Of a stretch of 55,824 nucleotides of DNA, positions 8,159 through 17,715 are shown piece by piece (position 1 is the stretch's first letter; each line of letters opens with the position of its first letter). A program made the translations under genes and the position numbers. The DNA is taken from contig JADLFV010000018.1 of the NCBI GenBank assembly GCA_020849625.1, positions 1-55,824 of the forward strand. The letters run 5' to 3'. Source of the DNA: Phycisphaeraceae bacterium. GTDB lineage: Bacteria; Planctomycetota; Phycisphaerae; Phycisphaerales; Phycisphaeraceae. A model generated the notes under the pieces. The model saw nothing but the letters and a program-made list of their open reading frames with translations, searched no databases and was not told the DNA's origin.

Positions 8159-9346
8159 TTACTCGAAGCTGACGTGAATCACGCGGGCTTCGCGGCGATT
8201 GCGGTCGTAGCCGACCAGCAGGCGGCCGTCGTCGGTTTCCAGGGCGTTGGGATAGGCGCATTGTCCGCCGCCTGCCAGGTTCTGCTTGACCGACCAGGTT
8301 TTCATCTCGTCATCGCTGATCCACATCGCCAGCGGATCGCGCGGCCCGCGTTTGCCGACCTTGCCGCCGCTGGGGTTGTGGAACAAAGCGATGCGGCCAT
8401 CGCGCAGGCGCAGCAACTGGGCGAGCGCTGATGGATTGGGTATGTCGCTCTGCACGGCGGGCGACCAGGTCATGCCGCGATCGCTGCTGCGCGATTCCCA
8501 CAGGAACCCGCCGCTCTGAGCCCGCATGAGCATGACCACGGTGCCGTCTTTGAGTTGCACGACGGTGGGCTCGATCAGGCCCATGGGGCGATTGGCGACC
8601 TGGCCGCCGAGGGTGAGATTGCCGGCCGAGGCGTCGTCGGCGAAAACGCTCAGACATCCATGCAGCACGCGGGCGAACTTGTCGGGATTCGGTTCGGCGA
8701 TGGTCTTGGCCAGAGCCTGGGCCTGCTCTTCGGTCGCGGTTTTGGCCAGGGTTTCCAGGTCGCCGTGCAGCGGTTGCTCGCGCTTAAGGAAGATGGAAGC
8801 GGGAAACAGCCAGCGTCCGTCATCGAGCTTGATGCGCTGCCCGAGGCTGGCGTGATTGTCGAACAGTGTGAATGGCTCGTGCGTCGACCAGGTTTGGCCG
8901 TTGTCATCGCTGGTCATGCGGAAGTAGTACCAGACGGTGTATTCCTCCTCAGAGGGCCAGTACGCGCCCAGCCCGACCAGTTGGCCGTCCTCGCCACGGA
9001 AAATGTTGGTCAGGCCGCCGGCATCTTCGGCCGCAGGGACGATGATGCTCGGCTCGCTCCAGGTGAATCCGCCGTCGGTGGAGCGGGCCACGAGGATGCA
9101 GTTGTCGGTGGAGGGTTCACTGTCAGTGCCCGAGAGCCAGGTCATCAGCAGGTCGCCGTTGGCTGCCTGGACGAGGTTGACGCCGCAGGCCAGGCGATAG
9201 GTGATGCCGTCGTGCACCCAACCCTTGTTGCCGTCAAAGACGGTGATCTCTTTGGCGGTGATGGTTTCGGCGCCGGCAAGAACGGGCAGAACCAGCCACA
9301 GGGTCAGAGCGATCAGCCAGGTCAGGCGATATGGTGTCCGCATCAT
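8159..9346 (-). CDS. Secreted sialidase-like (BNR/Asp-box) protein
   Basis: A 395-residue exported protein with a signal peptide (RLTWLIALTLWLVLPVLAGA) and a sialidase-type six-bladed propeller. Asp-box motifs SxDxGxTW are visible as STDGGFTW, SDDNGQTW and SDRGMTW, with a degenerate SDDEMKTW. Such planctomycete proteins are usually called exo-alpha-sialidase, but the true substrate is often unknown. GGAG lies 5 nt before the first ATG (9346); a second ATG follows immediately. It is 70 bp downstream of the pseudopilin gene and 86 bp upstream of the FG-GAP gene, probably in one operon. Confidence 0.9.
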   Translation of the reverse strand: MMRTPYRLTWLIALTLWLVLPVLAGAETITAKEITVFDGNKGWVHDGITYRLACGVNLVQAANGDLLMTWLSGTDSEPSTDNCILVARSTDGGFTWSEPSIIVPAAEDAGGLTNIFRGEDGQLVGLGAYWPSEEEYTVWYYFRMTSDDNGQTWSTHEPFTLFDNHASLGQRIKLDDGRWLFPASIFLKREQPLHGDLETLAKTATEEQAQALAKTIAEPNPDKFARVLHGCLSVFADDASAGNLTLGGQVANRPMGLIEPTVVQLKDGTVVMLMRAQSGGFLWESRSSDRGMTWSPAVQSDIPNPSALAQLLRLRDGRIALFHNPSGGKVGKRGPRDPLAMWISDDEMKTWSVKQNLAGGGQCAYPNALETDDGRLLVGYDRNRREARVIHVSFE

Positions 9347-9416
9347 GGCAACTCCATGGTGTAAAGATTCGTAGCACATCCAATCAGGTTCGCTGCGTGC
9401 GGTCAAGGCGAGCAGG

Positions 9417-10202
9417 TTATTTGATCACGGGCATGCGCCAGATGGTGGCGTGAAGGAGTTCCCACGAGGTCGTGTCGTGCATTTTCGGATCGTTGCCGGC
9501 CACGGCACTGACGCTGCCGTCCTTGAAGGCGAAGTTGGCTGAGGCGCGGTCCAGCGGCGTGATGTCGCTGGGGTAGATGCTGAAGGTGGTGCCGAGCGCC
9601 ATGGAGGAGTAATTGGGCACGATCTGGTCCATGGCCTGACGCGGAATGGGATGGTTGGCCTGAATCTGCGCACTGTTGGCCAGCAGGATGCGGTCGCTGA
9701 GCATTACCCTGGTCTGGTACTCGTCGATGAACCACTGATCGCTGCTGCGGGTCCAGCGATCGTCGGGTGTGGCGGCATTGTTGTCGTTGTCCAGGTAGGC
9801 GACGAATATGGTGTAGTCGGTGTAGATGCGCTTCTGGGCCAGGGGGATGGTCTTGACGGTCTTGTCCCAGTCAGGCTGAAAGGGGCAACTGAGGTTGTTG
9901 ACGCTCTGAAGATACTTTGCCCAGAGGGCGCGAGTGTCCTGCTTGACGATGCCGCCGTTGCGGGAAACCTGCTCAGCCGCGCCGTTGCCGACGATCTCAG
10001 CGAAGTGAACCATCAATCGCTGCTCGTCCGCTTCATACGAGAACTGGGCGATGGCGATCTGGCGCATGTTGGCCATGCAGGCGGAATTGGTGGCCGCCTC
10101 GCGGGCCTTGGACAGGGCCGGCAGCAGGACGGCGATCAGCAACGCGATGATGCTGATGACCACCAGCAACTCAATGAGCGTGAAACCCTTGCGGCGTGGC
10201 AT
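9417..10202 (-). CDS. Type II secretion-type pseudopilin (planctomycete DUF1559-like group)
   Basis: A 261-residue protein starting [19 protein letters not shown]. This prepilin leader has the G/F cleavage site and the Glu at +5, followed by a hydrophobic helix and the polar stretch [20 protein letters not shown]. The C-terminus ends in a FAFKDGSV segment like the H-X9-DG tail of this group, but without the usual His. Planctomycetes carry many such genes beside secreted glycan-acting proteins; whether they form pili or load a secretion machine is not settled. The start at 10202 places the leader correctly. Confidence 0.92.
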   Translation of the reverse strand: MPRRKGFTLIELLVVISIIALLIAVLLPALSKAREAATNSACMANMRQIAIAQFSYEADEQRLMVHFAEIVGNGAAEQVSRNGGIVKQDTRALWAKYLQSVNNLSCPFQPDWDKTVKTIPLAQKRIYTDYTIFVAYLDNDNNAATPDDRWTRSSDQWFIDEYQTRVMLSDRILLANSAQIQANHPIPRQAMDQIVPNYSSMALGTTFSIYPSDITPLDRASANFAFKDGSVSAVAGNDPKMHDTTSWELLHATIWRMPVIK

Positions 10203-10249
10203 GGTGCAGTTGACTCCTGATCCGGTGTGAGACCTCAATGCACATTGAC

Positions 10250-11317
10250 TCAGCGGCGACGCAGAACCAGCGGCAGCATCAGCCCGAACAGCGCCAGGGA
10301 CACCGGCTCGGGAATCGCGATGCTCGCCAATGCCTCATCGAAAGACACGTCCGGCCCGGCGCCGAAGCCCCAGTTATCGCCGAGAATCTGAAGATCAGCC
10401 AGGTTCACGATGCCGTCGCCGGTGAAGTCGGCCTGAGCCCAGGTCGCGGTAGTGGACTGCCAGTTGTCACCGAGGATCTGCAGGTCGGAGAGATTTACCA
10501 GGCCGTCACCGTTGGCGTCGCCGGCATGCAGGGGTGATTCGTTCCACAGGTCGTACAGTTCGCCGCCGGTGATGTTGTTGCTGCCGTCGAGGGTGACGGA
10601 CAGGGCGCTGTTCCAGACGGTCAGTTGATCAAGGCGACCGTCGAAGGCTCGGCCGATCAGCGAGGTAGAGCCGGCATCGGGTGTGGCGGTGGTGTTGGTC
10701 AGATAAGCGACGCTGCCCAGCAGGGCGCCATCGACATAGACACTCAACGATGAACCTGTTGAGACGGCCGCGAACCAGTGCCACTGCTGGCTGTCGGCGG
10801 TCAGGTCATAGCGGCTGGCGCTCTGGAAGGAAACCGGATCAGCCAGCGCGCCGCCGACCTGCACATGCAATTTGCCGCGTGAGCTGGCGGTGCCGGGTGT
10901 GCCGAGGTGGACGATGAAGCCGCCGTTGTTGCCAAGGTTGCTGAAGATGTAGCGGTAGTTGCCGGCGGAGTTGCGTTCGTCAGCGTCGAACCAGCCGGTG
11001 ATGGAGAACGCGTCGGTGCCGAAGTTGGAGATGGCGCCGGTGACATCAGTGGTGCCCATGTTGACATAGACGCTGTTGGAGTTGCCGATGAAGTCATAGG
11101 CATTGCCGAAACCGGAGCTTCCGACCACGCCGGCGCCGCTGGCGACCAGATCGACGTTGGCGGTGACCGCGCCGTCGATGGTGCCCACCTGGTCTTCCAG
11201 GGTGCTGGCGTTCATGGCGTCGAAGTTCCATTGGGCCACGGCATCGGCGAAGGTTGCGCCGGCGAGGCTGAGGTTCATGGCGGCGATGAGAATCAAGGTG
11301 AATTGTGGGGCTTTCAT
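10250..11317 (-). CDS. LamG-dockerin-PEP-CTERM secreted protein
   Basis: 355 residues: signal peptide, a LamG/concanavalin-like domain (about residues 25-245, with [23 protein letters not shown]), a type I dockerin of two EF-hand-like repeats ([19 protein letters not shown] and [17 protein letters not shown]), and a PEP-CTERM tail ([20 protein letters not shown]) for exosortase processing. The ribosome site GAGGAAA precedes ATG 11317. It is a tandem duplicate of the next gene upstream (11412-12266), with near-identical LamG halves and an extra dockerin before the sorting tail. No cohesin partner is in the window. Likely a cell-surface carbohydrate-binding protein. Confidence 0.93.
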   Translation of the reverse strand: MKAPQFTLILIAAMNLSLAGATFADAVAQWNFDAMNASTLEDQVGTIDGAVTANVDLVASGAGVVGSSGFGNAYDFIGNSNSVYVNMGTTDVTGAISNFGTDAFSITGWFDADERNSAGNYRYIFSNLGNNGGFIVHLGTPGTASSRGKLHVQVGGALADPVSFQSASRYDLTADSQQWHWFAAVSTGSSLSVYVDGALLGSVAYLTNTTATPDAGSTSLIGRAFDGRLDQLTVWNSALSVTLDGSNNITGGELYDLWNESPLHAGDANGDGLVNLSDLQILGDNWQSTTATWAQADFTGDGIVNLADLQILGDNWGFGAGPDVSFDEALASIAIPEPVSLALFGLMLPLVLRRR

Positions 11318-11411
11318 GGTTTTTCCTCGCATTGAGAGTGAGCGGTTGAAATCCGTGTCCTGCAAAGGCCAGCAGCGAACGGTGGTTCGCGGCCGGCGTG
11401 AGTTTTGCGTA

Positions 11412-12266
11412 TCAGAAACTTCCACCACGGCGCAGCATGAGTAGCCCGCCGAGGCTGAGCAGGGCCACGCTGGCCGGCTCGGGAATGCTTTGCCGCCACA
11501 GGTCGTACAGTTCACCCGAGGTCAGGTTGTTGCCGCCATCGAGTGCGCCGCCGAGCTGCTGGTTCCAGACGCTGATCTGATCGATGCGGCCGTCAAAGGC
11601 CCGACCGATCAGGGACGTGGAGCCGGCATCGGGCGTGGCGGTGGTGCTGCCGTTGTAGGCCGCGCTGCCGATCAGCGTGCCATCGACGAACACCTTGAGC
11701 GTGGCGCCGTCAGAAGTGGCGGCGAACCAGTGCCACTGCTGACTGTCAGAGGTCAGGTCGAGCCGGCCGGCACTCTGCACGGTCACGGCCCCGGTGCCGG
11801 CGCCGACCTGGACCAGTAGTTTGCCGCGTGAGCTGGCGGTGCCGGGTGTGCCCAGATGGATGATGAAGCCGCCGTTGGTGCCGAGGTTGCTGAAGATGTA
11901 GCGATAGTTGCCGGCGGAGTTGCGTTCGTCGGCGTCGAACCAACCGGCGATGGTGAACGCGCTGGTGCCGAAGTTGGAGATGGCTCCGGTGGTGGCGGTG
12001 GTGCCCATGTTGACATAGACACTGTTGGAGTTGCCGAGGAAGTCGTAGGCGTTGTCGAAGCCGGTGGCCCCGCTGACGCCCGCGCCGCTGGTCACGACAT
12101 CGACGTTGGCGGTGACCGCGCCGTCGATCGTGCCAACTTGGTCCTCCAGCGTGGTGCCGCCGGCTATGGCGTCAAAGCGCCATTCGGCAATCACGCCGGC
12201 CCGTGCTCCGGAAACGCCGGCCGTCAACATGGTGGCGATCAACATCAATTGAAGCGGTTTCATCAT
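11412..12266 (-). CDS. LamG-PEP-CTERM secreted protein
   Basis: 284 residues: signal peptide (MMKPLQLMLIATMLTAGVSG), one LamG domain sharing long identical stretches with the neighbouring 10250-11317 product ([32 protein letters not shown]), and a PEP-CTERM tail (PEPASVALLSLGGLLMLRRG) directly after the domain, with no dockerin. A strong ribosome site GGAGGAAAAG precedes ATG 12266; ATG 12263 is also possible. It follows the LacI gene by 59 bp on the same strand, so it may be cotranscribed with it. Confidence 0.93.
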   Translation of the reverse strand: MMKPLQLMLIATMLTAGVSGARAGVIAEWRFDAIAGGTTLEDQVGTIDGAVTANVDVVTSGAGVSGATGFDNAYDFLGNSNSVYVNMGTTATTGAISNFGTSAFTIAGWFDADERNSAGNYRYIFSNLGTNGGFIIHLGTPGTASSRGKLLVQVGAGTGAVTVQSAGRLDLTSDSQQWHWFAATSDGATLKVFVDGTLIGSAAYNGSTTATPDAGSTSLIGRAFDGRIDQISVWNQQLGGALDGGNNLTSGELYDLWRQSIPEPASVALLSLGGLLMLRRGGSF

Positions 12267-12325
12267 GATCTTTTCCTCCAGATGAATGTAGAAACACTGA
12301 CCAGATACGATCCATACCTGAAAAA

Positions 12326-13357
12326 TCAGGGTTTTTCCGTCGGGCGTTCGTCGCCGGATACAAGCTTGGGTTCGACCACCACGCGCACCTGGCGGTCGGT
12401 ATCGCCGTCGCGCAGGCGCAGCATCAACTGCTCCACGGCATGGCGCCCCATGACCTGCGGTGCGGTGTTGATGGTAGCGGGGCGCGGATACAGACCCGCC
12501 AGCACGGGCTTTTCGTCGGTGTCACCAATGATCTGCAGTTTCTCGTCGATGGGAATCCCCAACCGATGCAGGACGCGATAGACAATCGCCACCTGCTGGT
12601 CGTAGGGTATAAATAAACCGGTCGGTCGCGATTCCTGTGCCAGCAGCCGTTTGATTTGCTGCTCCATCCGGCTCTCGATCAGCGCGAACTCTTTGGCAAC
12701 ATTCGCCTGTTGAGGCATCGGTTGACCCGATTCAAACCGACTGACCCGGCAGCCGTGCTGCTCAGCGATGAAGGTGAAGTAACGAAAGCGCATATCCAAC
12801 GCGGGGTTGGATCCCATCACGTTGACGATGCCCAGGTGCTTGTGGCCGCGGCCCGCCAGGTAATCAGCCGCCAGCCGACCGACATCTTCGTTACCAGCCA
12901 GCATCACTTCGCCGGTTGCCTCGTGGTGTGAAGTCAGCCAGACCGAGGGGATGACGTTGATCTGCGACAACACCGCCTCGCTGGGTTGATGGCCCACCAG
13001 GATCAGGCCGTCCACCTTGCGATTGCGCACGAAATTGGGCAGATCCTCCGGGTCGGAAACCCGGGCCCACATCAGGTCGCAACCATGCTGGCGCAGGGCC
13101 TTGGCGATGCTGTTGAGTTGCAGGGAAAAGTTGGTGTTGATGTCGCGTTCATCGGGCTTGTACAGGGCGAGCACCGCCACCAGGCCGTACTTCAGCGGGC
13201 TTTTGCGCCGGCGGGGCGCAGGGTGATAGTTGAGCTTGTCCATCGCCTCGCGCACGCGGCGCATGTTTTCCTGGGAAACGGAAGGATATTCGTTGATCAC
13301 CTTGGAGACGGTGGCCTGCGAAACCCCAGCCAGATGGGCGATTTCCGTGACCGACAT
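12326..13357 (-). CDS. LacI family transcriptional regulator
   Basis: A 343-residue regulator. The N-terminal LacI helix-turn-helix (residues about 1-21, VTEIAHLAGVSQATVSKVIN) and hinge helix are followed by a periplasmic-binding-like sensor domain, here expected to bind a sugar. It is divergent from the GH78 rhamnosidase gene across about 115 bp of A+T-rich DNA with overlapping promoters and a palindrome, so it probably controls the rhamnosidase and itself; L-rhamnose or a rhamnoside is the obvious ligand guess. No ribosome site precedes ATG 13357, and the predicted -10 box ends only 8 bp upstream, so the mRNA may be leaderless. Confidence 0.95.
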   Translation of the reverse strand: MSVTEIAHLAGVSQATVSKVINEYPSVSQENMRRVREAMDKLNYHPAPRRRKSPLKYGLVAVLALYKPDERDINTNFSLQLNSIAKALRQHGCDLMWARVSDPEDLPNFVRNRKVDGLILVGHQPSEAVLSQINVIPSVWLTSHHEATGEVMLAGNEDVGRLAADYLAGRGHKHLGIVNVMGSNPALDMRFRYFTFIAEQHGCRVSRFESGQPMPQQANVAKEFALIESRMEQQIKRLLAQESRPTGLFIPYDQQVAIVYRVLHRLGIPIDEKLQIIGDTDEKPVLAGLYPRPATINTAPQVMGRHAVEQLMLRLRDGDTDRQVRVVVEPKLVSGDERPTEKP

Positions 13358-13365
13358 ACCAAACT

Positions 13366-13393
13366 AATCTAGTCCGGATCGGAATTTTGTCAA
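13366..13393 (-). promoter_or_regulatory. Predicted sigma-70 promoter of the LacI gene
   Basis: On the minus strand TTGACA (13393-13388) is followed by a 16-bp spacer and TAGATT (13371-13366). The start point would fall at about 13359, almost on the ATG at 13357. The -35 boxes of the two divergent promoters overlap. Confidence 0.55.
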
Positions 13394-13415
13394 GAATAAT
13401 TTCGGTAAATATTTT
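13387..13415 (+). promoter_or_regulatory. Predicted sigma-70 promoter of the rhamnosidase gene
   Basis: TTGTCA (13387-13392), a 17-bp spacer and TATTTT (13410-13415). The start point would be about 13422, just before the palindrome at 13427-13440, a good position for a repressor-blocked promoter. Confidence 0.5.
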
Positions 13416-13426
13416 CTCTTTATTTT

Positions 13427-13440
13427 ACGAATATATTCGT
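13427..13440. promoter_or_regulatory. Perfect 14-bp palindrome, candidate LacI-family operator
   Basis: ACGAATATATTCGT equals its own reverse complement. LacI-family dimers bind even palindromes of this size. It lies at the predicted transcription start of the rhamnosidase gene, in the region shared with the divergent LacI gene. Confidence 0.55.
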
Positions 13441-13473
13441 TAGATTATTCTGTCGCTTCCCCTGGAGTGCCAA

Positions 13474-16203
13474 ATGGTGATAATCCCCGCCATGACGAAC
13501 TCAAACCTCGAACAGGTAACTGTTACCAATCTGTGCCACGCGCCGAGCGGCCTGCGGGTCGATGCCGCCACGGCGGATCGCGTGGTCCTCGGGCATCACC
13601 GATCCCGGCCGACCTTGTCGTGGATTCTGCCCGCCGGGTGGGCCAACGCGCAACAGTCGGCTTACCAGATCGTGGCTGCTTCCAGCCTTGACGGGTTGCT
13701 CTCACAGCCGGACCTGTGGGACAGCGGCAAAGTGACGACGGCTCAATCACTGTTCGTGCCGTGGGGCGCCAAGCCGCTGACTTCGCGGCAGTACGTGTGC
13801 TGGCGCGTGCGCGTGTGGGATGAGTTGGATGTAGTGTCGCAGTGGAGCGAGTCAGCGGAGTTTGAAGTCGGACTGCTCAAGACCAGTGACTGGTCGGCGC
13901 ATTGGATTGCCGCGCCGGGTGAGCCATCGCTCGATCATCGCCCGTGTCCGCAGTTTCGCCGCACGTTCAATCTGGATCAGCCGGTTACTTCTGCCCGCCT
14001 GCACGTGACCGCGCGCGGGTTGTATCAGATTCATCTCAACGGCCGATGCGTGTCCAGCCGCGATGCGTTGACGCCGGGCTGGACCGACTTCGATCGGCGC
14101 GTGCACGCATTGACCTACGACGTGACCGAACAACTCAACAACGGCAACAACGCGATCGGCGCGGTGCTCGGTGACGGCTGGTACTACGGCATGGGGCACC
14201 TGGGTTCGTTCATGCGCCCGCAGGACCTGGGCATCTACGGCAAGACGCCGCAGTTGCTGCTGCAACTGGAGATCATGCTGGCTGACGGTTCAACCCAGCG
14301 CATCGTTTCCGATGAACACTGGAAATGCCACGAAGGCCCGATCCGCTATTCCAGCATTTACAACGGCGAACACTACGAAGCAGCCTTCGAGACGCCCGGC
14401 TGGACGCAGCCTGATTTTGATGATGCGGCATGGCAGGAGGTGGCGTGCTCGGCGTTGGAGCCGCAGACGAACGTGGAGCCCAAGCCGATGCCCGCGGTGC
14501 GCGGCATTGAGGAACGCTCGCCGATCAGCGTCACCCGCCGCGCGCCGGGGCGCTTCATTTTCGACCTGGGCCAGAACCTCGTGGGCTGGCAGCGCATCAG
14601 CTCGCCGGGGCGGCGCGGGCAGAAGATCACCATCCGTTTTGCGGAGATGCTGCTGGATAACGGCGAGCTTTACACCGAAAACTACCGCCACGCCCGTTCC
14701 ACCGATGAATTGACTCCCGCCGCAGATGGCCCGATCACCTGGACGCCGGCGTTCACGTTCCACGGCTTCCGTTACGTGGAACTGAGCGGCTTGGCTCCGA
14801 ATGTCGAGCCGAGCCCGGACATGGTCACCGCCATCGTGCTGCACACGCCGATGCAGAAGATCGGCTCGTTCACCAGCTCGCACGCCAAGCTCAACCAGTT
14901 GCAGAGCAACATCACCTGGGGCCAGCGCGGCAACTTCCTGGAGGTGCCCACCGACTGCCCGCAGCGCGATGAGCGACTGGGCTGGACCGGCGACGCGCAG
15001 GTGTTCTGTCCCACATCCTGCTTCAACTACGACACCCTGGCGTTCTGGCGCAAGTGGTTGATCGATCTGGCGGATTCGCAGCGCGAAGATGGCGCGCTGC
15101 CGCACGTGGCGCCGGACATCATGAACCGCTCGTGGAAGAAGCGGGGCGAGCGGCAGAAGGACTACGCGGCCGCGGGCTGGGCGGATGCCGGCGTGATCGT
15201 GCCGTGGGAAGTGTACGTGCGCTACGGCGATCGCGGCGTGCTGGAACAATCGTATCCGATGATGTGCCGCTGGGTGGATTTCTGCGCCAGGCAAGCCAAC
15301 GACTTTATCCTCAAGCAGGCGATTTTCGGCGACTGGCTGCAGCCTTATCCGCAGACCTTCGCCCCCGACAACACCTGGGATGCGCGGAAGGGTGACACGC
15401 CGGAGGAATTGATCGCCACCGCCTATCTCGGGCAGGTGTCGGGCCTGTTGGCCCGGGTGGCCAGGGTGTTGAATAAGCATGAAGATGCTGTCCGTTACCT
15501 CTCATTGCGCGACAAGGTGCGTCAGGCGTTTATCGCGACTTTCTTTGATGGGAATGGGCGCTTGACCGTGCCCTGTCCGACGCAGGCTGGCTATCTGTTG
15601 GCGTTGGGCTTCGACATGCTGCCGGAAAAGATGCGCCCGGCCGCGGTGGAGAACCTGGTGAAGCTGGTGCACGAGGCGGATGATCATCTGCGCACCGGGT
15701 TCCTCGGCACACCGCTGTTGTGTCCCGTGCTCGATCGCTTCGGTTACAGCGACTTGGCTTACACGTTGTTGCTGCGCGAGACCTATCCCTCGTGGTTCTT
15801 CTCCATCAACCAGGGCGCCACCACCATGTGGGAGCGCTGGAACAGCTACAGCAAGGCGGACGGTTTCGGTGATGCACGGATGAACTCGTTCAACCACTAC
15901 GCCTACGGGGCCATTGGCCAGTGGATGTACGAGCGAGTGGCGGGACTGGCGCCGGATCCCGAGCAGCCCGGTTACAAGCACATCATCGTGCGTCCCGTGC
16001 CCGGTGGCGGATTGACTCATGCCGCAGCGGAGTTGCAGACGCTGTACGGCCGGGCTGTCAGCGCCTGGCGGCGCGAAGGCGCCGACTTCAAGCTGCAGGT
16101 GGTCGTGCCGCCCAACACTTCCGCCACGGTGACACTGCCCGACGGCAGCACTCCGCATCGCCTGGGGCCGGGCGAGCATCAGTTGCATTGTCGGTTGTCT
16201 TGA
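13474..16203 (+). CDS. GH78 alpha-L-rhamnosidase
   Basis: A 909-residue glycoside hydrolase with the bacterial rhamnosidase layout: an N-terminal beta region, a beta-sandwich (HLNGRCVSSRDALTPGWTDF), the catalytic (alpha/alpha)6 barrel and a C-terminal beta domain. The GH78 motif CPQRDERLGWTGDAQVF is present, with D499/E500 in the conserved acidic cluster. No signal peptide is visible, so it probably acts inside the cell on imported rhamnosides. GGAG lies upstream of ATG 13474; ATG 13492 is an in-frame alternative. Released L-rhamnose would feed the isomerase, kinase and transporter encoded near 39-46 kb. Divergent from, and probably controlled by, the LacI gene. Confidence 0.95.
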   Translation: MVIIPAMTNSNLEQVTVTNLCHAPSGLRVDAATADRVVLGHHRSRPTLSWILPAGWANAQQSAYQIVAASSLDGLLSQPDLWDSGKVTTAQSLFVPWGAKPLTSRQYVCWRVRVWDELDVVSQWSESAEFEVGLLKTSDWSAHWIAAPGEPSLDHRPCPQFRRTFNLDQPVTSARLHVTARGLYQIHLNGRCVSSRDALTPGWTDFDRRVHALTYDVTEQLNNGNNAIGAVLGDGWYYGMGHLGSFMRPQDLGIYGKTPQLLLQLEIMLADGSTQRIVSDEHWKCHEGPIRYSSIYNGEHYEAAFETPGWTQPDFDDAAWQEVACSALEPQTNVEPKPMPAVRGIEERSPISVTRRAPGRFIFDLGQNLVGWQRISSPGRRGQKITIRFAEMLLDNGELYTENYRHARSTDELTPAADGPITWTPAFTFHGFRYVELSGLAPNVEPSPDMVTAIVLHTPMQKIGSFTSSHAKLNQLQSNITWGQRGNFLEVPTDCPQRDERLGWTGDAQVFCPTSCFNYDTLAFWRKWLIDLADSQREDGALPHVAPDIMNRSWKKRGERQKDYAAAGWADAGVIVPWEVYVRYGDRGVLEQSYPMMCRWVDFCARQANDFILKQAIFGDWLQPYPQTFAPDNTWDARKGDTPEELIATAYLGQVSGLLARVARVLNKHEDAVRYLSLRDKVRQAFIATFFDGNGRLTVPCPTQAGYLLALGFDMLPEKMRPAAVENLVKLVHEADDHLRTGFLGTPLLCPVLDRFGYSDLAYTLLLRETYPSWFFSINQGATTMWERWNSYSKADGFGDARMNSFNHYAYGAIGQWMYERVAGLAPDPEQPGYKHIIVRPVPGGGLTHAAAELQTLYGRAVSAWRREGADFKLQVVVPPNTSATVTLPDGSTPHRLGPGEHQLHCRLS

Positions 16204-16208
16204 GGTGG

Positions 16209-17576
16209 ATGATGAAACAATGGCGATGGTTGTTACTGATCGGTGCGGTGACCTGCGTGATGACCTTGAGCGCATCGGGCCAGGATTCGCCGATCGAATG
16301 GACCCCACCGCCGGGTTTCGATCCCAAGCGTGACGGCCTGGGCCTGCCTGTGCTGCCGGGCGTCGAACACGAAACGATCTACGATCCCGTCCTCAAGCCG
16401 ACGATCCGCACCATTGACGGCCAAAGCACCGAGCAGGGCTGGCTCAACCATCACTCCAAGCTGCTGATCTACCAGGGCCGCCTGATCGTCACCTGGACCA
16501 GCCACCTTTCCGATGAGAACGGCCCGGGCCAGCGCATCCTCGCCCGCAGCGCCCGGTTGAGCGATGACGGCGAGACGACCTGGTTGGATTCGATCGTCGA
16601 GTTGTCGCCTTCGCCGGTGGACATGAAGCCGCGCACGTTTGAATCCAATCCCGATCAGATCGACGGCCCATACGTGGTGGGGCGGTTGATGATCATCGGC
16701 GGTCGGCTGTATTTCAAGGGTTCGCTGCGTGCCTATGACGGCTGGACGAACCAGATGCGCTATCACGGCGATATGTCGCAGCCGGTTCCCGCGGAGAACT
16801 ACCAGGATGACTTTGATCGCCAGACGCATTTTGTTTACGACATCCGCCGCGACCTGGGGCTGCGCTTCATTCAGGCGTGGGATTTCAAAGGCGACGAGCT
16901 GGTGCCTGCGACGGCGATGTATCTGTACGCACCGATGATTGATTCGGTGGAGGTGACCCCCGGACAAGTGAAGCCGGTGGTGCCGCTGCGTGCGGTGTAT
17001 CAGGAAGCCCAGTCAATCGACAAAGCGCCGCAACTCGTGCAGCAGGCGGTGCATGCCGAACCGGACGAGATGTTCGAGCGCATGCAGCCGTCCACGTTGG
17101 ACGCGGCGCACGTCGCGGCGGACGGCCACAACGGCCTGGCGCATTGGGCGGAGTTTCGCCGGCCGGACGGCAAGTGGGTGGTGATTCGCGACAACCTGGA
17201 AAACCGCGGGTTCTACTATGCCGCGATCAAGGATGATGCCAGGGACACCTATCCGCCGGCGGTGCGCACCAATCTTTTCGGCGACGTGGACCCCGAGGCC
17301 GGCGAACTGCCCGACGGGCGAGTGTGGATCCTCGGCAACGACTACAAGCGCATCCACATGTACCTGACTCTCTCCGACGACGGCATTCACTTCAATCGCA
17401 CCTGGCTAATGCGCGCAGCTCGCGTTCCTTTGCGTCCGGGGCTGGGCAAAACCGACATCCCCAACGGCCCGCAGTACCCGCAGACTTTTCTGCAGGGCCG
17501 GCACCTGCTGGTGATCTACAGCGTGGGCAAACAGCAGATCGCCATGAGCAGCATCCCGTTAGAAGCATTCCAGTAA
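16209..17576 (+). CDS. Secreted propeller-like protein, paralogue of the 24.1-25.4 kb product
   Basis: 455 residues with a signal peptide (MMKQWRWLLLIGAVTCVMTLSASG). The mature part resembles sialidase/BNR-type planctomycete proteins, with phrases such as LTLSDDGIHFNRTW, PDGRVWILGN and GPQYPQTFLQG. The same order of motifs (IRDNL-RG-YYAA, LPDGR-WIL, GLGK, GPQYPQ, IYS-GKQ) recurs in the protein at 24100-25440. No catalytic residues can be assigned. It starts 5 bp after the rhamnosidase stop with GAGGTGG as ribosome site, so the two genes form an operon. Confidence 0.85.
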   Translation: MMKQWRWLLLIGAVTCVMTLSASGQDSPIEWTPPPGFDPKRDGLGLPVLPGVEHETIYDPVLKPTIRTIDGQSTEQGWLNHHSKLLIYQGRLIVTWTSHLSDENGPGQRILARSARLSDDGETTWLDSIVELSPSPVDMKPRTFESNPDQIDGPYVVGRLMIIGGRLYFKGSLRAYDGWTNQMRYHGDMSQPVPAENYQDDFDRQTHFVYDIRRDLGLRFIQAWDFKGDELVPATAMYLYAPMIDSVEVTPGQVKPVVPLRAVYQEAQSIDKAPQLVQQAVHAEPDEMFERMQPSTLDAAHVAADGHNGLAHWAEFRRPDGKWVVIRDNLENRGFYYAAIKDDARDTYPPAVRTNLFGDVDPEAGELPDGRVWILGNDYKRIHMYLTLSDDGIHFNRTWLMRAARVPLRPGLGKTDIPNGPQYPQTFLQGRHLLVIYSVGKQQIAMSSIPLEAFQ

Positions 17577-17715
17577 ATGCATATCTGCACAGAAGATGTG
17601 ATCACCTGCCTGCAATATTTTTGCCGATACTCAGTTAAGCTGATGGGGGGTTGCAGGGACGACGCGCGACATTCCGGCGATTCCGGCCGTTCCTGAGGAA
17701 GGTGCTCGCAAAGGG

